In this document: positions 25,193-33,624 of the stretch, piece by piece
Position numbering within the stretch: the stretch's first letter is position 1
How the letters are laid out: each line of letters starts with the position of its first letter
Assembly: GCA_964490895.1 (NCBI GenBank)
Contig: CAZBEI010000091.1
Coordinates: 1 to 40,849 of the forward strand
DNA: 40,849 nucleotides
Reading direction: 5' to 3'
From: JACRAO01 sp964490895
Lineage (GTDB): Bacteria > Bdellovibrionota > UBA1018
Notes under the pieces: model-generated
Databases searched by the model: none
Told to the model about the DNA's origin: nothing
Seen by the model: only the letters and a program-made list of their open reading frames with translations
Position numbers and translations under genes: made by a program

Positions 25193-25861
25193 ATGTTTAA
25201 GAATATGGAGGAAGGAAAAAAAATCCAATTTAAACCCATGAACTCTGGATTAGGGTTTCACCCTTTTTCGGAGGGCTTGCCCTACACGCCCATTTCTAAA
25301 GTTTTTCCAAACCATAACCCCGCTCAAAATCCAACGGGAGCCATTCCTTTGGCGCCGCCAAAGTTTAACTGGCCTCAACCTCAAAAGACGCAAAAACAAG
25401 CTCTCCCACAGGTAAAAATGTCTGTCATCCCAGAGTTATCTTCAAAGCATAAAGTTTCTCCTTTTAGTATTTTCTATCTAGCTAAAAGAGTATTGGCTTA
25501 TGTTTTAGATATGACGACTCACTTTATTTTAGGTAGCCTCGGCTTAGGCATTGTCTTTTGGCGGCAAAACTTGGAACCTGATTTCCTTTTGCAACCTGGC
25601 ATTTTTCTTTTACTCCTTTTATTTATGCTTGTATTTCATTGGGCTCTGACTACTGCACAAGAAGTGACATTTGGAACAAGCTTTGGAAAAAAAACCTTCG
25701 GTCTTTTTTTAAATGGCAAACCCGGAGCCCTCTTGTGGAGAGCCGTTCTTTTTATCGCGAGTGTCAGCTTTTGTGGGCTTGGACTCCTTTGGGCCATGTT
25801 TAGAAAAGACAAAAAATGCTGGCATGACGTGGCCACACAGCTGCAACCCCTTGAAAAATAG
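25193..25861 (+). CDS. RDD-family membrane protein
   Basis: A 222-aa protein. The N-terminal half is soluble and Pro-rich, including a GFHPFSEGLPYTPI patch near residues 23-36. The C-terminal half is an RDD domain: AKRVLAYVLDMTTH (the Arg and Asp of the domain) at the first membrane helix, two further helices, and the GTSFGKKTFGL loop. RDD proteins are membrane proteins of unclear role (some transport solutes). The ATG at 25193 has no clear Shine-Dalgarno; the ATG at 25205 is possible too. The rfaE2 gene follows by 20 bp. Confidence 0.8.
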   Translation: MFKNMEEGKKIQFKPMNSGLGFHPFSEGLPYTPISKVFPNHNPAQNPTGAIPLAPPKFNWPQPQKTQKQALPQVKMSVIPELSSKHKVSPFSIFYLAKRVLAYVLDMTTHFILGSLGLGIVFWRQNLEPDFLLQPGIFLLLLLFMLVFHWALTTAQEVTFGTSFGKKTFGLFLNGKPGALLWRAVLFIASVSFCGLGLLWAMFRKDKKCWHDVATQLQPLEK

Positions 25862-25881
25862 AATGAAAAATAGAACGAAAA

Positions 25882-26364
25882 ATGAAGAAAAAAAACTTTC
25901 AAAAAAAAATTCTATCCCCCAAAAAACTAATGGGTGTTTTAAGAAAAATAAAAAAGAAAAAAATCGTTTTTACAAATGGCTGTTTTGACCTCCTCCACAG
26001 CGGACACGTAAGTTACCTCGAAAGAGCGAGAAATAAGGGCACCCACCTCATTGTGGCACTCAATACAGACTCTTCTGTTAGAAAAATCAAAGGGCCCACA
26101 CGGCCCATCAACACCCTCAAAGACCGCTTGGCTGTAGTCGCAGCACTGGAGTCCGTAAGCTATGCAACTTGGTTTAATGACGCTACCCCACTCAAAACGA
26201 TTTTAAAACTCACACCCCATGTTTTAGTCAAAGGAGGAGACTGGAAAACGCAAGATATTGTAGGAGCACGCGAAGTCCTTGCCAGTGGGGGCAAGGTTTA
26301 CTCTCTGCCTTTTGTAAAAGGCAAAAGCAGCTCTCAGATTTTAAAAAAGCTCCTGTGCTTATAA
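25882..26364 (+). CDS. rfaE2: D-glycero-beta-D-manno-heptose 1-phosphate adenylyltransferase (RfaE2, standalone)
   Basis: A 160-aa nucleotidyltransferase with the HxGH motif in GCFDLLHSGH (residues 33-42), VALNTDSSVRKIKG, RPINTLKDR and VKGGDW in order. It is the cytidylyltransferase-like half of HldE, making ADP-heptose for lipopolysaccharide core. The sugar-kinase half is absent here, so this is the two-gene form. The first ~25 residues are very lysine-rich and A-rich at the DNA level. It sits 20 bp after the RDD gene and converges with the relic at 26367. Confidence 0.93.
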   Translation: MKKKNFQKKILSPKKLMGVLRKIKKKKIVFTNGCFDLLHSGHVSYLERARNKGTHLIVALNTDSSVRKIKGPTRPINTLKDRLAVVAALESVSYATWFNDATPLKTILKLTPHVLVKGGDWKTQDIVGAREVLASGGKVYSLPFVKGKSSSQILKKLLCL

Positions 26365-26366
26365 TG

Positions 26367-26849
26367 TCAGTATAAAAATCCAAATAAGTATAAGGGAATC
26401 CTGTTTTGGTATCCATGCTCAATATTATCTGACACAATAAATGCATTTTTTAAGTCTTTAATTTGTTTTTTTTTCTTGGAGGAACCTCCGATTTCAAATA
26501 TAAAATCACCGACACGAAAATCACCTTGAATGCTGTGAAAGGTAGGGTAAATCGCTTTCACTTGATTTAAAAAAAAAGTTTCACGAAAGGTCCCAATTGA
26601 ACTCTGGATTTGTGCAGTCCCCACTAGAGCTGCCAACAAATTGCAGTCTGAGATAAAAATTTTCTCTGGTTTTCGAACCAGTGTGTGGCCTAAAGGAGAA
26701 GCCCTTAAAAACTGTATCAATCCGGCTGTCTCAAGATATTCAAAATATTTATAGGTATATTCTTTTGAAAGTTTTAAATTTGAAGCAATTCTTTCAATAT
26801 TGGGAGTAAAGGGAGGTGCGTGTATTTTGGTGTGCTTCGAAAAAGTGTT
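26367..26849 (-). pseudogene. 3' fragment of a DUF4143-type ATPase gene
   Basis: In one frame the region reads APPFTPNIERIASNLKLSKE, then EYLETAGLIQFLRASP, RKPEKIFISDCNLL, IGTFRETFFLNQV, GDFIFEIGGSSKKKKQIKDL and NKIPL-like ending RIPLYLFGFLY. This is the C-terminal DUF4143 half of an AAA_14 ATPase. The frame opens only at an in-frame stop (26850-26852), so the ATPase half is missing. It is a remnant, not the same subtype as the intact gene at 10439. Loss by deletion or recombination is likely. Confidence 0.85.
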
Positions 26850-26923
26850 CTAGCAACATCGTAAAGTATAGTTTACGGTTTTAAGCTAATTCCGTCAAGT
26901 TGAGTTTACTGTATCTTTACCCC

Positions 26924-27631
26924 CTAAGCCCTGTAATAAATTTCCTGACGGATGGACTCTTTCAAAACACCCTTCAATTTTAGCATTTCTTTTACTTCTA
27001 AAATCATGGCCCCATTGCCACAGAGGTAGTAATCCGTTTCTAACCAAGGAAAATCGATGGATTTTAGGTAATCTGTCACTCGACCCCTAAAACCACTCCA
27101 GGAAGAATCAGCGCGAGATAGAGCGGGGATCCATTGTACAAAAGGTTTTTTTAAAAACTCATCTTGATAAAGAATTTCGGATGCGTCTCTGACGCCGAAC
27201 ACACTGGTGGCCGAGCGGGGAGGATGATCGTCAAAAAACGAAGTAAACACCATGGATCTAAAAGGAGCCACACCCGTGCCTGTTGCAATAAAACAGACGT
27301 GCCGATTGGGGTTGGGTTTATATACAAAATCTCCATAAGGTGCAAAACATCTAAAGGTTTGACCTGGTTTCAGCTGAGACAAATAAGTCGTTCCAGGACC
27401 GGCCGAAATAAGCTTAACACAAAGCTCTATAGGTCTCATTTGTGGCGGTGAGGCAATCGAATACGCCCTCCTCAAATCCTTACCACTGGGGCTAGCCTTG
27501 GGGACTACGATACTGATGAACTGGCCTCCTTTAAACTCTAACTGTTTATCTGTCTCAAATCCGAGTTCAAAAACAGTAGAAGTGAGCATTTTAAAAGATT
27601 TTACTTCACAGAGGTATTCTTGCACTGCCAT
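26924..27631 (-). CDS. FAD/NAD(P)-binding oxidoreductase of the ferredoxin-NADP reductase family
   Basis: A 235-aa protein. It has the FAD-binding motif RRAYSIASPP (RxYS), the PGTTYLSQLKPG linker, a NAD(P) loop GTGVAPFRSM and YLCGNGAMI, and ends in EIYYRA. This matches a plant-type ferredoxin reductase-like flavoprotein, with no extra electron-transfer domain. It probably transfers electrons between NAD(P)H and a carrier, but the partner is unknown. It is divergent from tatA. The start ATG at 27631 is consistent with the fold. Confidence 0.9.
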   Translation of the reverse strand: MAVQEYLCEVKSFKMLTSTVFELGFETDKQLEFKGGQFISIVVPKASPSGKDLRRAYSIASPPQMRPIELCVKLISAGPGTTYLSQLKPGQTFRCFAPYGDFVYKPNPNRHVCFIATGTGVAPFRSMVFTSFFDDHPPRSATSVFGVRDASEILYQDEFLKKPFVQWIPALSRADSSWSGFRGRVTDYLKSIDFPWLETDYYLCGNGAMILEVKEMLKLKGVLKESIRQEIYYRA

Positions 27632-27695
27632 ACTTCTTTGTATAAAGCAGAAAAATAATTTTCCATAGCGAATTATTAGTGCTAAAGGTGGTTAG

Positions 27696-27875
27696 ATGTT
27701 TGGTTTAAGCTTAGGCCACCTCATTATCCTTACAGTTATTGTGCTCTTATTTGGGCACAAACGGCTTCCTGAACTCGGGCATGCCTTAGGAAAAGCCATG
27801 GGCGCTTTCAAAAAAGGCCTGCAAGGAAAAGATGACCAGGAAAAAAATGACCAAGAAAAGCTCCCTAGGGAGTAA
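27696..27875 (+). CDS. tatA: Sec-independent protein translocase subunit TatA
   Basis: A 59-aa protein that is short but complete. The membrane helix GLSLGHLIILTVIVLLF leads into FGHKRLPELG, the signature of the TatA/E hinge, followed by the amphipathic helix GKAMGAFKKGLQ and a charged tail. It forms the transport pore of the twin-arginine pathway. A weak purine-rich AAAGGTGG precedes the ATG. It is separate from tatB and tatC, which are not in the window. It overlaps the FecR-like gene by 11 bp tail to tail. Confidence 0.95.
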   Translation: MFGLSLGHLIILTVIVLLFGHKRLPELGHALGKAMGAFKKGLQGKDDQEKNDQEKLPRE

Positions 27876-29382
27876 CTGTCAGCTCAAATTGATTGGCTTG
27901 GCTAAACACGCTCTCTGTGCTTTCCGAATAACTTTTCACTCTCCAATAATACTTCCCACCGCTCGTGGGTCTAAAGACATAAAAATTTTCTTTGACCTTG
28001 TTTTTAAAAAGAGGGTTTTTGAACTCTGAATCACTTCCAATTTCTAGCTCATACGCTTCTGTAAAACTGGTCTTTTGCCAGGTGAGCAAGACCTTCCCAT
28101 TATCTCCTTTGAGATCCTTTTTAACAATCTTAGCGCTCATTTGCGGCTGAACCAAGAGGGGTGGCAAAAAATCAAAATTAAACTCTGTAGGAGTCGAAGT
28201 CGCCATAAATCCGGATGGCAATAGTGCAAAAATTTTGTAATAAATTTTTCCTGAAAAAATCTTCCCTTTATTAAATAGATACTCAGTTTTGTGAACTGAC
28301 TTCTCCATTAACACTTTACCATCCACTGGTGCATTCATGATTTTGACCGTGTATGTTTTTACCTTAGGGTAAGCTTTCCACAGTAAGGTAATGTCAAAAT
28401 TCTTTTTTCCCGCGCCCAGGTATTTGTTAGATTTTGTCTGTGCTCCTCCGACCAAAGGAGAGAGAACTTCGATTCCTTCAAACTCGGGGCTCAATGTAAA
28501 CCGAGACGAAATGCTCGGATCCTGCAATAAACTCCCATCTGGTTTTTTTAGTTCCCAACGATAATTTCCAGGCGCGCGAATGGGGACTCCCTCACTCCCC
28601 TTGCCCTGCGAATCAGACCGCACCTCTTTATTGTAAACTTCTTCGTCTTTATCGTTTTTTATTACCAAAAGTTGTTTATCCTGAGTCGTTGGAGTAACTT
28701 CCCACTGGAATTCGATGGTTTTTTCCAAAGCTTTCGAATCTTTCTCAAGCGCTATGAGCTCTCCCTCTTTTGGCGAAAGGAAACGAATTTCTACTTTCGA
28801 AGGAGGTTGAGCTACCGGTACTATGGGGGGCACCACTAGAGCAAGTTCAGGTTTTGGTTTCACTAAAGGAGCCTCCGGAACTTCTATTTGAGATTTTTCG
28901 TCTTTAGAAATAGAGACCACTTTGTCTCTGGATTTTAACTCAATGGCCATGCCTTTGGCTTGACCCTTTACACTACCAGAAACCACTTCGATTCGGGCAG
29001 CTCGAGAGATCCCCTGAAGTGAGAACTTGGATTCAAAGCTCAATCGCACCATGGTATTGGGCCCCAGTTGAATGCTGCCCCCATCTTCTAACGCTAACGT
29101 GGCTGCTCCACTGTTGTGGGTCACAATGGTATCGTAGTTATAAAGGGACATGGTTTTTTCGATTGTACGAAATTCCATATCCTGATTGAGCTGTCTGCGC
29201 ACAATACCTGATTTTTCGCCCAGTTTACCCACCAGCTCTTTGCCTTGTTCGTCTTCCCACCCTAAAAAATATTTTCTAAGAGAGAGGTCCGATAAGTAAA
29301 CGACAATGGAGCTGGCAAAAAAAAGCAGGGAGAGCAAAAGCAAAATCATTTCCCAGGCTTTGAATTTAAAGTAAGACATCAT
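27865..29382 (-). CDS. FecR-domain membrane protein
   Basis: A 505-aa protein with an N-terminal membrane helix (about residues 12-32) and a long outside region. The first 150 residues outside carry a FecR-like pattern: TIVTHNSGAATLALEDGGSI, GPNTMVRL and VVSGSVKGQAKG. Two fibronectin-like segments follow, with FQWEVTP and LLWKAYPKVKTYTVKI. It is coupled to the upstream SpoIIE-type phosphatase (ATGA overlap), so it is likely part of the same module, perhaps as the envelope sensor. No direct evidence of a ligand. Confidence 0.8.
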   Translation of the reverse strand: MMSYFKFKAWEMILLLLSLLFFASSIVVYLSDLSLRKYFLGWEDEQGKELVGKLGEKSGIVRRQLNQDMEFRTIEKTMSLYNYDTIVTHNSGAATLALEDGGSIQLGPNTMVRLSFESKFSLQGISRAARIEVVSGSVKGQAKGMAIELKSRDKVVSISKDEKSQIEVPEAPLVKPKPELALVVPPIVPVAQPPSKVEIRFLSPKEGELIALEKDSKALEKTIEFQWEVTPTTQDKQLLVIKNDKDEEVYNKEVRSDSQGKGSEGVPIRAPGNYRWELKKPDGSLLQDPSISSRFTLSPEFEGIEVLSPLVGGAQTKSNKYLGAGKKNFDITLLWKAYPKVKTYTVKIMNAPVDGKVLMEKSVHKTEYLFNKGKIFSGKIYYKIFALLPSGFMATSTPTEFNFDFLPPLLVQPQMSAKIVKKDLKGDNGKVLLTWQKTSFTEAYELEIGSDSEFKNPLFKNKVKENFYVFRPTSGGKYYWRVKSYSESTESVFSQANQFELTVTP

Positions 29383-31277
29383 AATGTTGCCAATTTATTA
29401 ATTTTTACAAAAGCCAAAGTGATATCATCGTCCAGAGATTTGGGGCCGTTGTGTTTCATAAAATCATCCATGATGACAGGAATTGCAGCCTCCACGCCTG
29501 CAGCTAAACCTTTTTCAACGATTTTACGCACCCGAGTTTTTCCATACATCTCACCAGCAGCCGAGGTGCCCTCAAGTAAACCGTCTGTGTAGAGAAAAAG
29601 GATGTCGCCCGGAGCAATTTCGACCGTTTTTTCTTCGTAGTCTGGCACATCATAGACTTCGCCTAGACGCATTCCTTTTGCCATCAAACTTTGGAGAACA
29701 GGTTTTCCCTCTTTATTTCTAAAGAGCCAAACAGGATTGTGCCCAGCATTGGTATAGGACAAAGTTTTTTTAGAATAATCCACCACCGCCATAAAGAAAG
29801 TCATCATAATTTGTCCAGTAGCAGCTTCGTGTACCGCTCGATTCGCATAGGACATCATGAGGGAGGGCGAAAAGCTAAATCCAGGATCCTCTTGTGCCAT
29901 CTTATTGATCACGCTCACGCAGCTTCGGGCCGAAGCGGTAATGAGCGCGCTCGGCAATCCATGTCCAGTGGCATCTGCGACCATGAGGCAAAGTTTATCT
30001 TTGACTTCAAAAAACCCCCACCAATCCCCTCCACACTCATTGGCAGACTTATAGAGGCTATAAATTTCAACCTTGTCATTTTTAAACTCGGTGGGCGGGA
30101 TGAGAGTTTGCTGCACCGTAGAGGCAATTGCCAATTCGTTCTCAAGATGAACCTTTCGAATACTCTCTACAATCAGTTCCTTAATTTTTCGTGACATGGT
30201 CATAAAAGAGCTACACAAAGCTCCTATTTCATCTTTATTTTTAATATCAAGTTCTACATTAAAATTTCCAGCTGCCACCTCTTTTGTTGCTTGATACAGA
30301 CGATTCAAAGGAGCTGTCATTGTTTTAGCAAACAAAATAGCAAAAATAATCGCTCCTGCCGTTGCCATAACCCCAAGTAACAAATAGCGCTCTCCCAAAG
30401 CATAAGTGGCTTTCATTGCTTTTCTTTTTTCGACTCTTGAGAGAACAATCAAATCCATCCCTGGTAACACGTAGCTTCCTAAGTAAGAAATCCCACCATT
30501 TTCGTATTCCTGTGCGCCTGCCGTCACCTGACTTTTTACAGCGATGGCCCACAGGGGATCATCAGAAATATTTTTCTTATTAAAAAACCGTGAGGGATCA
30601 TTGTCAAAAAGCACCCATCCTTCACGATCTGTAATAGTAAGGCCTGCCCCCTTCGCATCAACTCCAAAACCCTTGAGAGGCACATAGGCCACGCCGAGGG
30701 GAATTCCCCGGTCTTGGATTTGCTTAAATTTCAAATCTGCTAGCAAAACAGCAAAGAGAGGGTACGGACTGCCAATCTTTGATAGATTCAAAAAAGCAAA
30801 TCCATGCCGCAAGAGCTGTGGATGAACTGTTTTAAAAAGCTCTTCTGAAATTTTTAAATCATCCGTTTGAATTTCAAAAGCCTGGAGAGCCCCTTCCTTT
30901 TGCATTTCTGTCAAATCCATGACGGTAGGAGTCGAAAACTGCAGCAGCCCTAAACGAACCGCGACACTATCCGATTGATTGTTTAAGATGGATTGAATAG
31001 CACCTTTTTGTGTTTGAGTGATGGATTTGAGAGGATCAAACGACCCTAGTGTGAGCCTCAGCGTATCTAAAGTTCGCTTCACTTTGCTGATAAACTCACG
31101 ACTCACTAACTGCGCCTCAGTAGACTCAGCCTGGTAAGTATAAGCTTTTTTATCTTCTGTCACCAAACGAAGGGTAGAAATATTTAAAAATAAAATGACG
31201 ACAAAAAGAAGGAAGACAACACTCAGCAGCAGTTTTGTTGCTACTGAAAATTGGACATTAAATTGGTTTTGCTCCAC
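29379..31277 (-). CDS. Membrane-bound sensor SpoIIE-type PP2C phosphatase (RsbU-like)
   Basis: A 632-aa protein: membrane helix at 14-34, a periplasmic sensory domain up to about 280 (Cache-like), a second helix near 296-316, a HAMP domain (APLNRLYQATKEVAAGNFNV...DEIGAL), a coiled linker and a SpoIIE/PP2C domain. The metal ligands are visible in GGDWW, LMVADATGHGLPSALIT, YTNAGHNP, LFLYTDGLLEG and SLDDDITL. Such enzymes dephosphorylate STAS-domain antagonists and so release a partner from its ATPase inhibitor. The STAS gene is divergent, 67 bp away. The C-terminus is coupled to the FecR-like gene. Confidence 0.95.
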   Translation of the reverse strand: MEQNQFNVQFSVATKLLLSVVFLLFVVILFLNISTLRLVTEDKKAYTYQAESTEAQLVSREFISKVKRTLDTLRLTLGSFDPLKSITQTQKGAIQSILNNQSDSVAVRLGLLQFSTPTVMDLTEMQKEGALQAFEIQTDDLKISEELFKTVHPQLLRHGFAFLNLSKIGSPYPLFAVLLADLKFKQIQDRGIPLGVAYVPLKGFGVDAKGAGLTITDREGWVLFDNDPSRFFNKKNISDDPLWAIAVKSQVTAGAQEYENGGISYLGSYVLPGMDLIVLSRVEKRKAMKATYALGERYLLLGVMATAGAIIFAILFAKTMTAPLNRLYQATKEVAAGNFNVELDIKNKDEIGALCSSFMTMSRKIKELIVESIRKVHLENELAIASTVQQTLIPPTEFKNDKVEIYSLYKSANECGGDWWGFFEVKDKLCLMVADATGHGLPSALITASARSCVSVINKMAQEDPGFSFSPSLMMSYANRAVHEAATGQIMMTFFMAVVDYSKKTLSYTNAGHNPVWLFRNKEGKPVLQSLMAKGMRLGEVYDVPDYEEKTVEIAPGDILFLYTDGLLEGTSAAGEMYGKTRVRKIVEKGLAAGVEAAIPVIMDDFMKHNGPKSLDDDITLAFVKINKLATL

Positions 31278-31302
31278 TGACTTATTTTCACTAATATTTT
31301 TC

Positions 31303-31308
31303 TATAAT
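31303..31308 (+). promoter_or_regulatory. Likely -10 box of the STAS-HATPase operon
   Basis: TATAAT lies 37 bp upstream of the STAS gene start. The -35 region (TTATTT-like) is weak. The 67-bp divergent gap to the phosphatase gene also has to hold that gene's promoter, so the two may be co-regulated. Confidence 0.4.
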
Positions 31309-31344
31309 TCAACTAAATAGAAAAGATGTGGTAGGATTTACAGT

Positions 31345-31809
31345 ATGTTAAACGTGATCAAAGAACAAAACGGTAACCTTTTACTCGTTCGGCTCACAGG
31401 TTCGATCGAAGAAAATGTCAACTTTGACCAATTGATCGGGATTCCACCCGAAGAACTCCACATTCACTGCAAGGAAGTGCCACGAATCAACTCGATAGGA
31501 GTCAAAGCCTGGATCAAATACTTTCAGTCTGTCCAAGCCAAGGGAACCAAAGTTAAATTTATGGAGTGCTCTACAGCCATTGTGCAGCAAGTTAACCTTA
31601 TTTCGAATTTTACGCCACCCGGCTCAGTAGAGTCCATTTATGTCCCCTTTTCTTGTACACACTGCAAGTCCGAACTTGTAGGACTTTTTGCCAGCGAGGA
31701 GTTAAGAAAAATGAAATTAAAAATTCCAGATTTAAAATGTACCAAGTGTGGAAATAAAGCAGTATTCGACGATATTCCCGAAGAATACTTTGCTTATTTA
31801 ATTCGCTAA
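31345..31809 (+). CDS. STAS-domain protein fused to a C-terminal zinc ribbon
   Basis: A 154-aa protein. Residues 1-95 fit a STAS domain (anti-sigma-factor antagonist type) with Ser50 in RINSIGVKAW at the position of the phosphorylated serine. Residues 100-140 carry CTHC (104-107) and CTKC (132-135), a four-cysteine zinc ribbon not usual in simple SpoIIAA-type proteins. It is probably phosphorylated by a HATPase kinase and dephosphorylated by the phosphatase encoded divergently. It forms an operon with the next gene (18 bp apart). Confidence 0.85.
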   Translation: MLNVIKEQNGNLLLVRLTGSIEENVNFDQLIGIPPEELHIHCKEVPRINSIGVKAWIKYFQSVQAKGTKVKFMECSTAIVQQVNLISNFTPPGSVESIYVPFSCTHCKSELVGLFASEELRKMKLKIPDLKCTKCGNKAVFDDIPEEYFAYLIR

Positions 31810-31827
31810 TAAAGAAAGAGTGAACCC

Positions 31828-32802
31828 TTGAGCAAAACATTATTACTCATTTCTGACCGCCATGACGATTGGGCTTTTGGCCAGGAAGTTTCGATGCATG
31901 CAGGCTTAACTCTGCAAACAGTCAGCACAGCACGCGAAGGCGCTGAAATCCTATCTGCAGATGGAGCTTCGGCCATCCTGGTAGATACTTCCTCGGATGA
32001 TCAATACCATCAATTTGAAGCTGCCATTCAGGATTCGGTGGGACTTTTTTCAGAAAAAATAAACGCCAATGCCACCCATTTTATTACCTCCGAAGAAATC
32101 GAACGAGTACCCTACCTCTTACAAAGCCCCCTTTTTGGAAACTACGTACTCCGAAACTATGGCGATATCAAAGACGCGGGCCAACATTATGGTCGAATTA
32201 TTCGTGCCGCTCTTTCAGACCGTGCCTTTGGCTTAAAAACATTGCTTAAAGAAGGAACAAAAATTCAGACAATCCAATTTAAAGTCACCACGCAAAAACA
32301 AGATGGAGTAGAAGCCGTAAAGAATTTTCTCATTGCAGCCAAGTTCCAAACTCGAATGGCCACTCAAGTAGCCAACGCTGTTGACGAACTCTTGATGAAC
32401 TCTATGTTTGACGCACCCGTAGATGATTTAGGTAAGGCCACTTTCTCTTCTACACCTCGATCAGCTAAAATCGAACTTATCGGAAAACATCAAATTGAAA
32501 TGTCAGTTGGGTTTGATGGAAAATACATCGGTGTATCGGCAACCGATTTATTTGGAAGCCTGGACAAAGCCAAACTTTTAACTTTTATTTCAAAAATCTA
32601 TACGGACGAAGAATACAAAGTGAGAACCTCTACTGCAGGAGCTGGGATAGGACTTGCCACTGTGTTTCGCAGCGGTGGCAGCCTATTTTTCGTGAGCGAA
32701 ACAAAGGTGAAAACCGAAGTCACTGTATTTTTTATGAGAACTCCAACCTTTCGAGACTTTAAGGACCAGTTTAGGTTCTTGTCTACACAGTTTTATTTTT
32801 AA
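31828..32802 (+). CDS. Receiver-like domain fused to a HATPase (RsbW-like) domain
   Basis: A 324-aa protein. Residues 1-125 look like a degenerate receiver (LLLISDRHDD, then LVDTSS with D53 at the phosphorylation position, but no conserved Lys). Residues 150-300 match a GHKL ATPase of the serine-kinase/anti-sigma type: N box QVANAVDELLMNSMFD (E187, N191), D240 in SATDLFG and G box GAGIGL (271-276). Start is TTG (31828), with a purine-rich GAAAGAG upstream. It is the likely partner of the STAS protein. No sigma factor is encoded nearby. Confidence 0.85.
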   Translation: MSKTLLLISDRHDDWAFGQEVSMHAGLTLQTVSTAREGAEILSADGASAILVDTSSDDQYHQFEAAIQDSVGLFSEKINANATHFITSEEIERVPYLLQSPLFGNYVLRNYGDIKDAGQHYGRIIRAALSDRAFGLKTLLKEGTKIQTIQFKVTTQKQDGVEAVKNFLIAAKFQTRMATQVANAVDELLMNSMFDAPVDDLGKATFSSTPRSAKIELIGKHQIEMSVGFDGKYIGVSATDLFGSLDKAKLLTFISKIYTDEEYKVRTSTAGAGIGLATVFRSGGSLFFVSETKVKTEVTVFFMRTPTFRDFKDQFRFLSTQFYF

Positions 32803-32804
32803 TG

Positions 32805-32831
32805 CGTGCCCGGAGAGGTTCGAACTCACGA
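32805..32831 (-). repeat. 27-bp copy of a tRNA 3' end (left boundary, att-like)
   Basis: These 27 bp are identical to 40805-40831, where they form the T arm and acceptor 3' end of a tRNA-Arg. Here the rest of the tRNA is lost or rearranged; a CTTCCAA loop-like sequence follows to about 32855. The two copies are exactly 8,000 bp apart in direct orientation. This is the classic trace of integration into a tRNA gene. Confidence 0.85.
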
Positions 32832-33309
32832 GCTTGGAAGGCTACCGCCTGCGCATTTTTTATCAGTGGAATTTAATCTTTCAAAATCAACCAAATACCA
32901 ATCATCTTTTGTTTCATCATAGACAAACTGACGGGCTTCGGTGGACAGCGAATTTTTCATTTCCTTCACTTTGCTGAGAGCAGACAACTGAAGCAGCAAT
33001 TTTTTTAGCTTATTTGCTACTTCGTTTTTCCCTTCTTGTTCTAAGAGCTTAATGTTTTTTCTTGCACAAGCTAGTTGTTCAGCAAAGGATAATGCGGGAT
33101 TTATAATACTCTCGATTGAGTCCAAAAATGTATCACCAGCTAAAGTACCGTGGACTTTTGTAACAATTAGATATTCGCGTTCAGAGTTTATAACTTCAAC
33201 ATGATTGATGTTTGCTAAGTCAATATTTTCGAGACCCCTCAAAAAGAAAAGCTGAAGAAAATAAAGTTATAAAAAAATTTATTCTAATGTTCCACAACTT
33301 GTTGTTCAT
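32826..33309 (-). pseudogene. Hypothetical exported protein, frameshifted near its signal peptide
   Basis: An open frame (32826-33242) encodes about 138 residues without a good start (only TTG, no ribosome site). Just upstream, ATG 33309 starts a typical signal sequence, MNNKLWNIRINFFITLFSSA, in another frame. One base change in the T-run near 33248 would join them into one exported protein. The C-terminus reads into the tRNA remnant (ending GGSLPSS). The ATG overlaps the TGA of the relic before it (ATGA). No family recognised. Confidence 0.5.
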
Positions 33310-33515
33310 TGTCTATATTCCATAACACCTTTAGTTGTTGGTGCAATTGCTTCAGGAAAATAACCACATAATTTTTTCCCTCCCACAGCGGTTACCTTAC
33401 GATAAATGACTTTAATTGTCAGCTACTGGCCTTTCGCACCCTTCACACTCTACTTTAATTACATAAACCCCATGGCCCACGCCTTGCTCTCATCATTGCG
33501 CTGACTTCTGAACAT
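33306..33515 (-). pseudogene. Small Cys-containing gene relic with frameshifts
   Basis: Three frames in turn carry protein-like text: MFRSQRNDESKAWAMG, then HGVYVIKVECEGCERPVADN, then KVIYRKVTAVGGKKLCGYFP up to the TGA at 33306-33308. Two frameshifts would rejoin them to a ~65-aa protein with a CxxC pair. The 33243-33624 gap is otherwise empty; 33516-33624 shows nothing else I can support. Confidence 0.4.
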
Positions 33516-33624
33516 ATTTTTAAAATGTAAGTCAATGTAAGTTCTAATCTTTATTATTTACGACAACTTGATTATATAATGAATCCTAAGTTTGTTTAGT
33601 GGTAACAGGCTTTAAGCCCCGACC

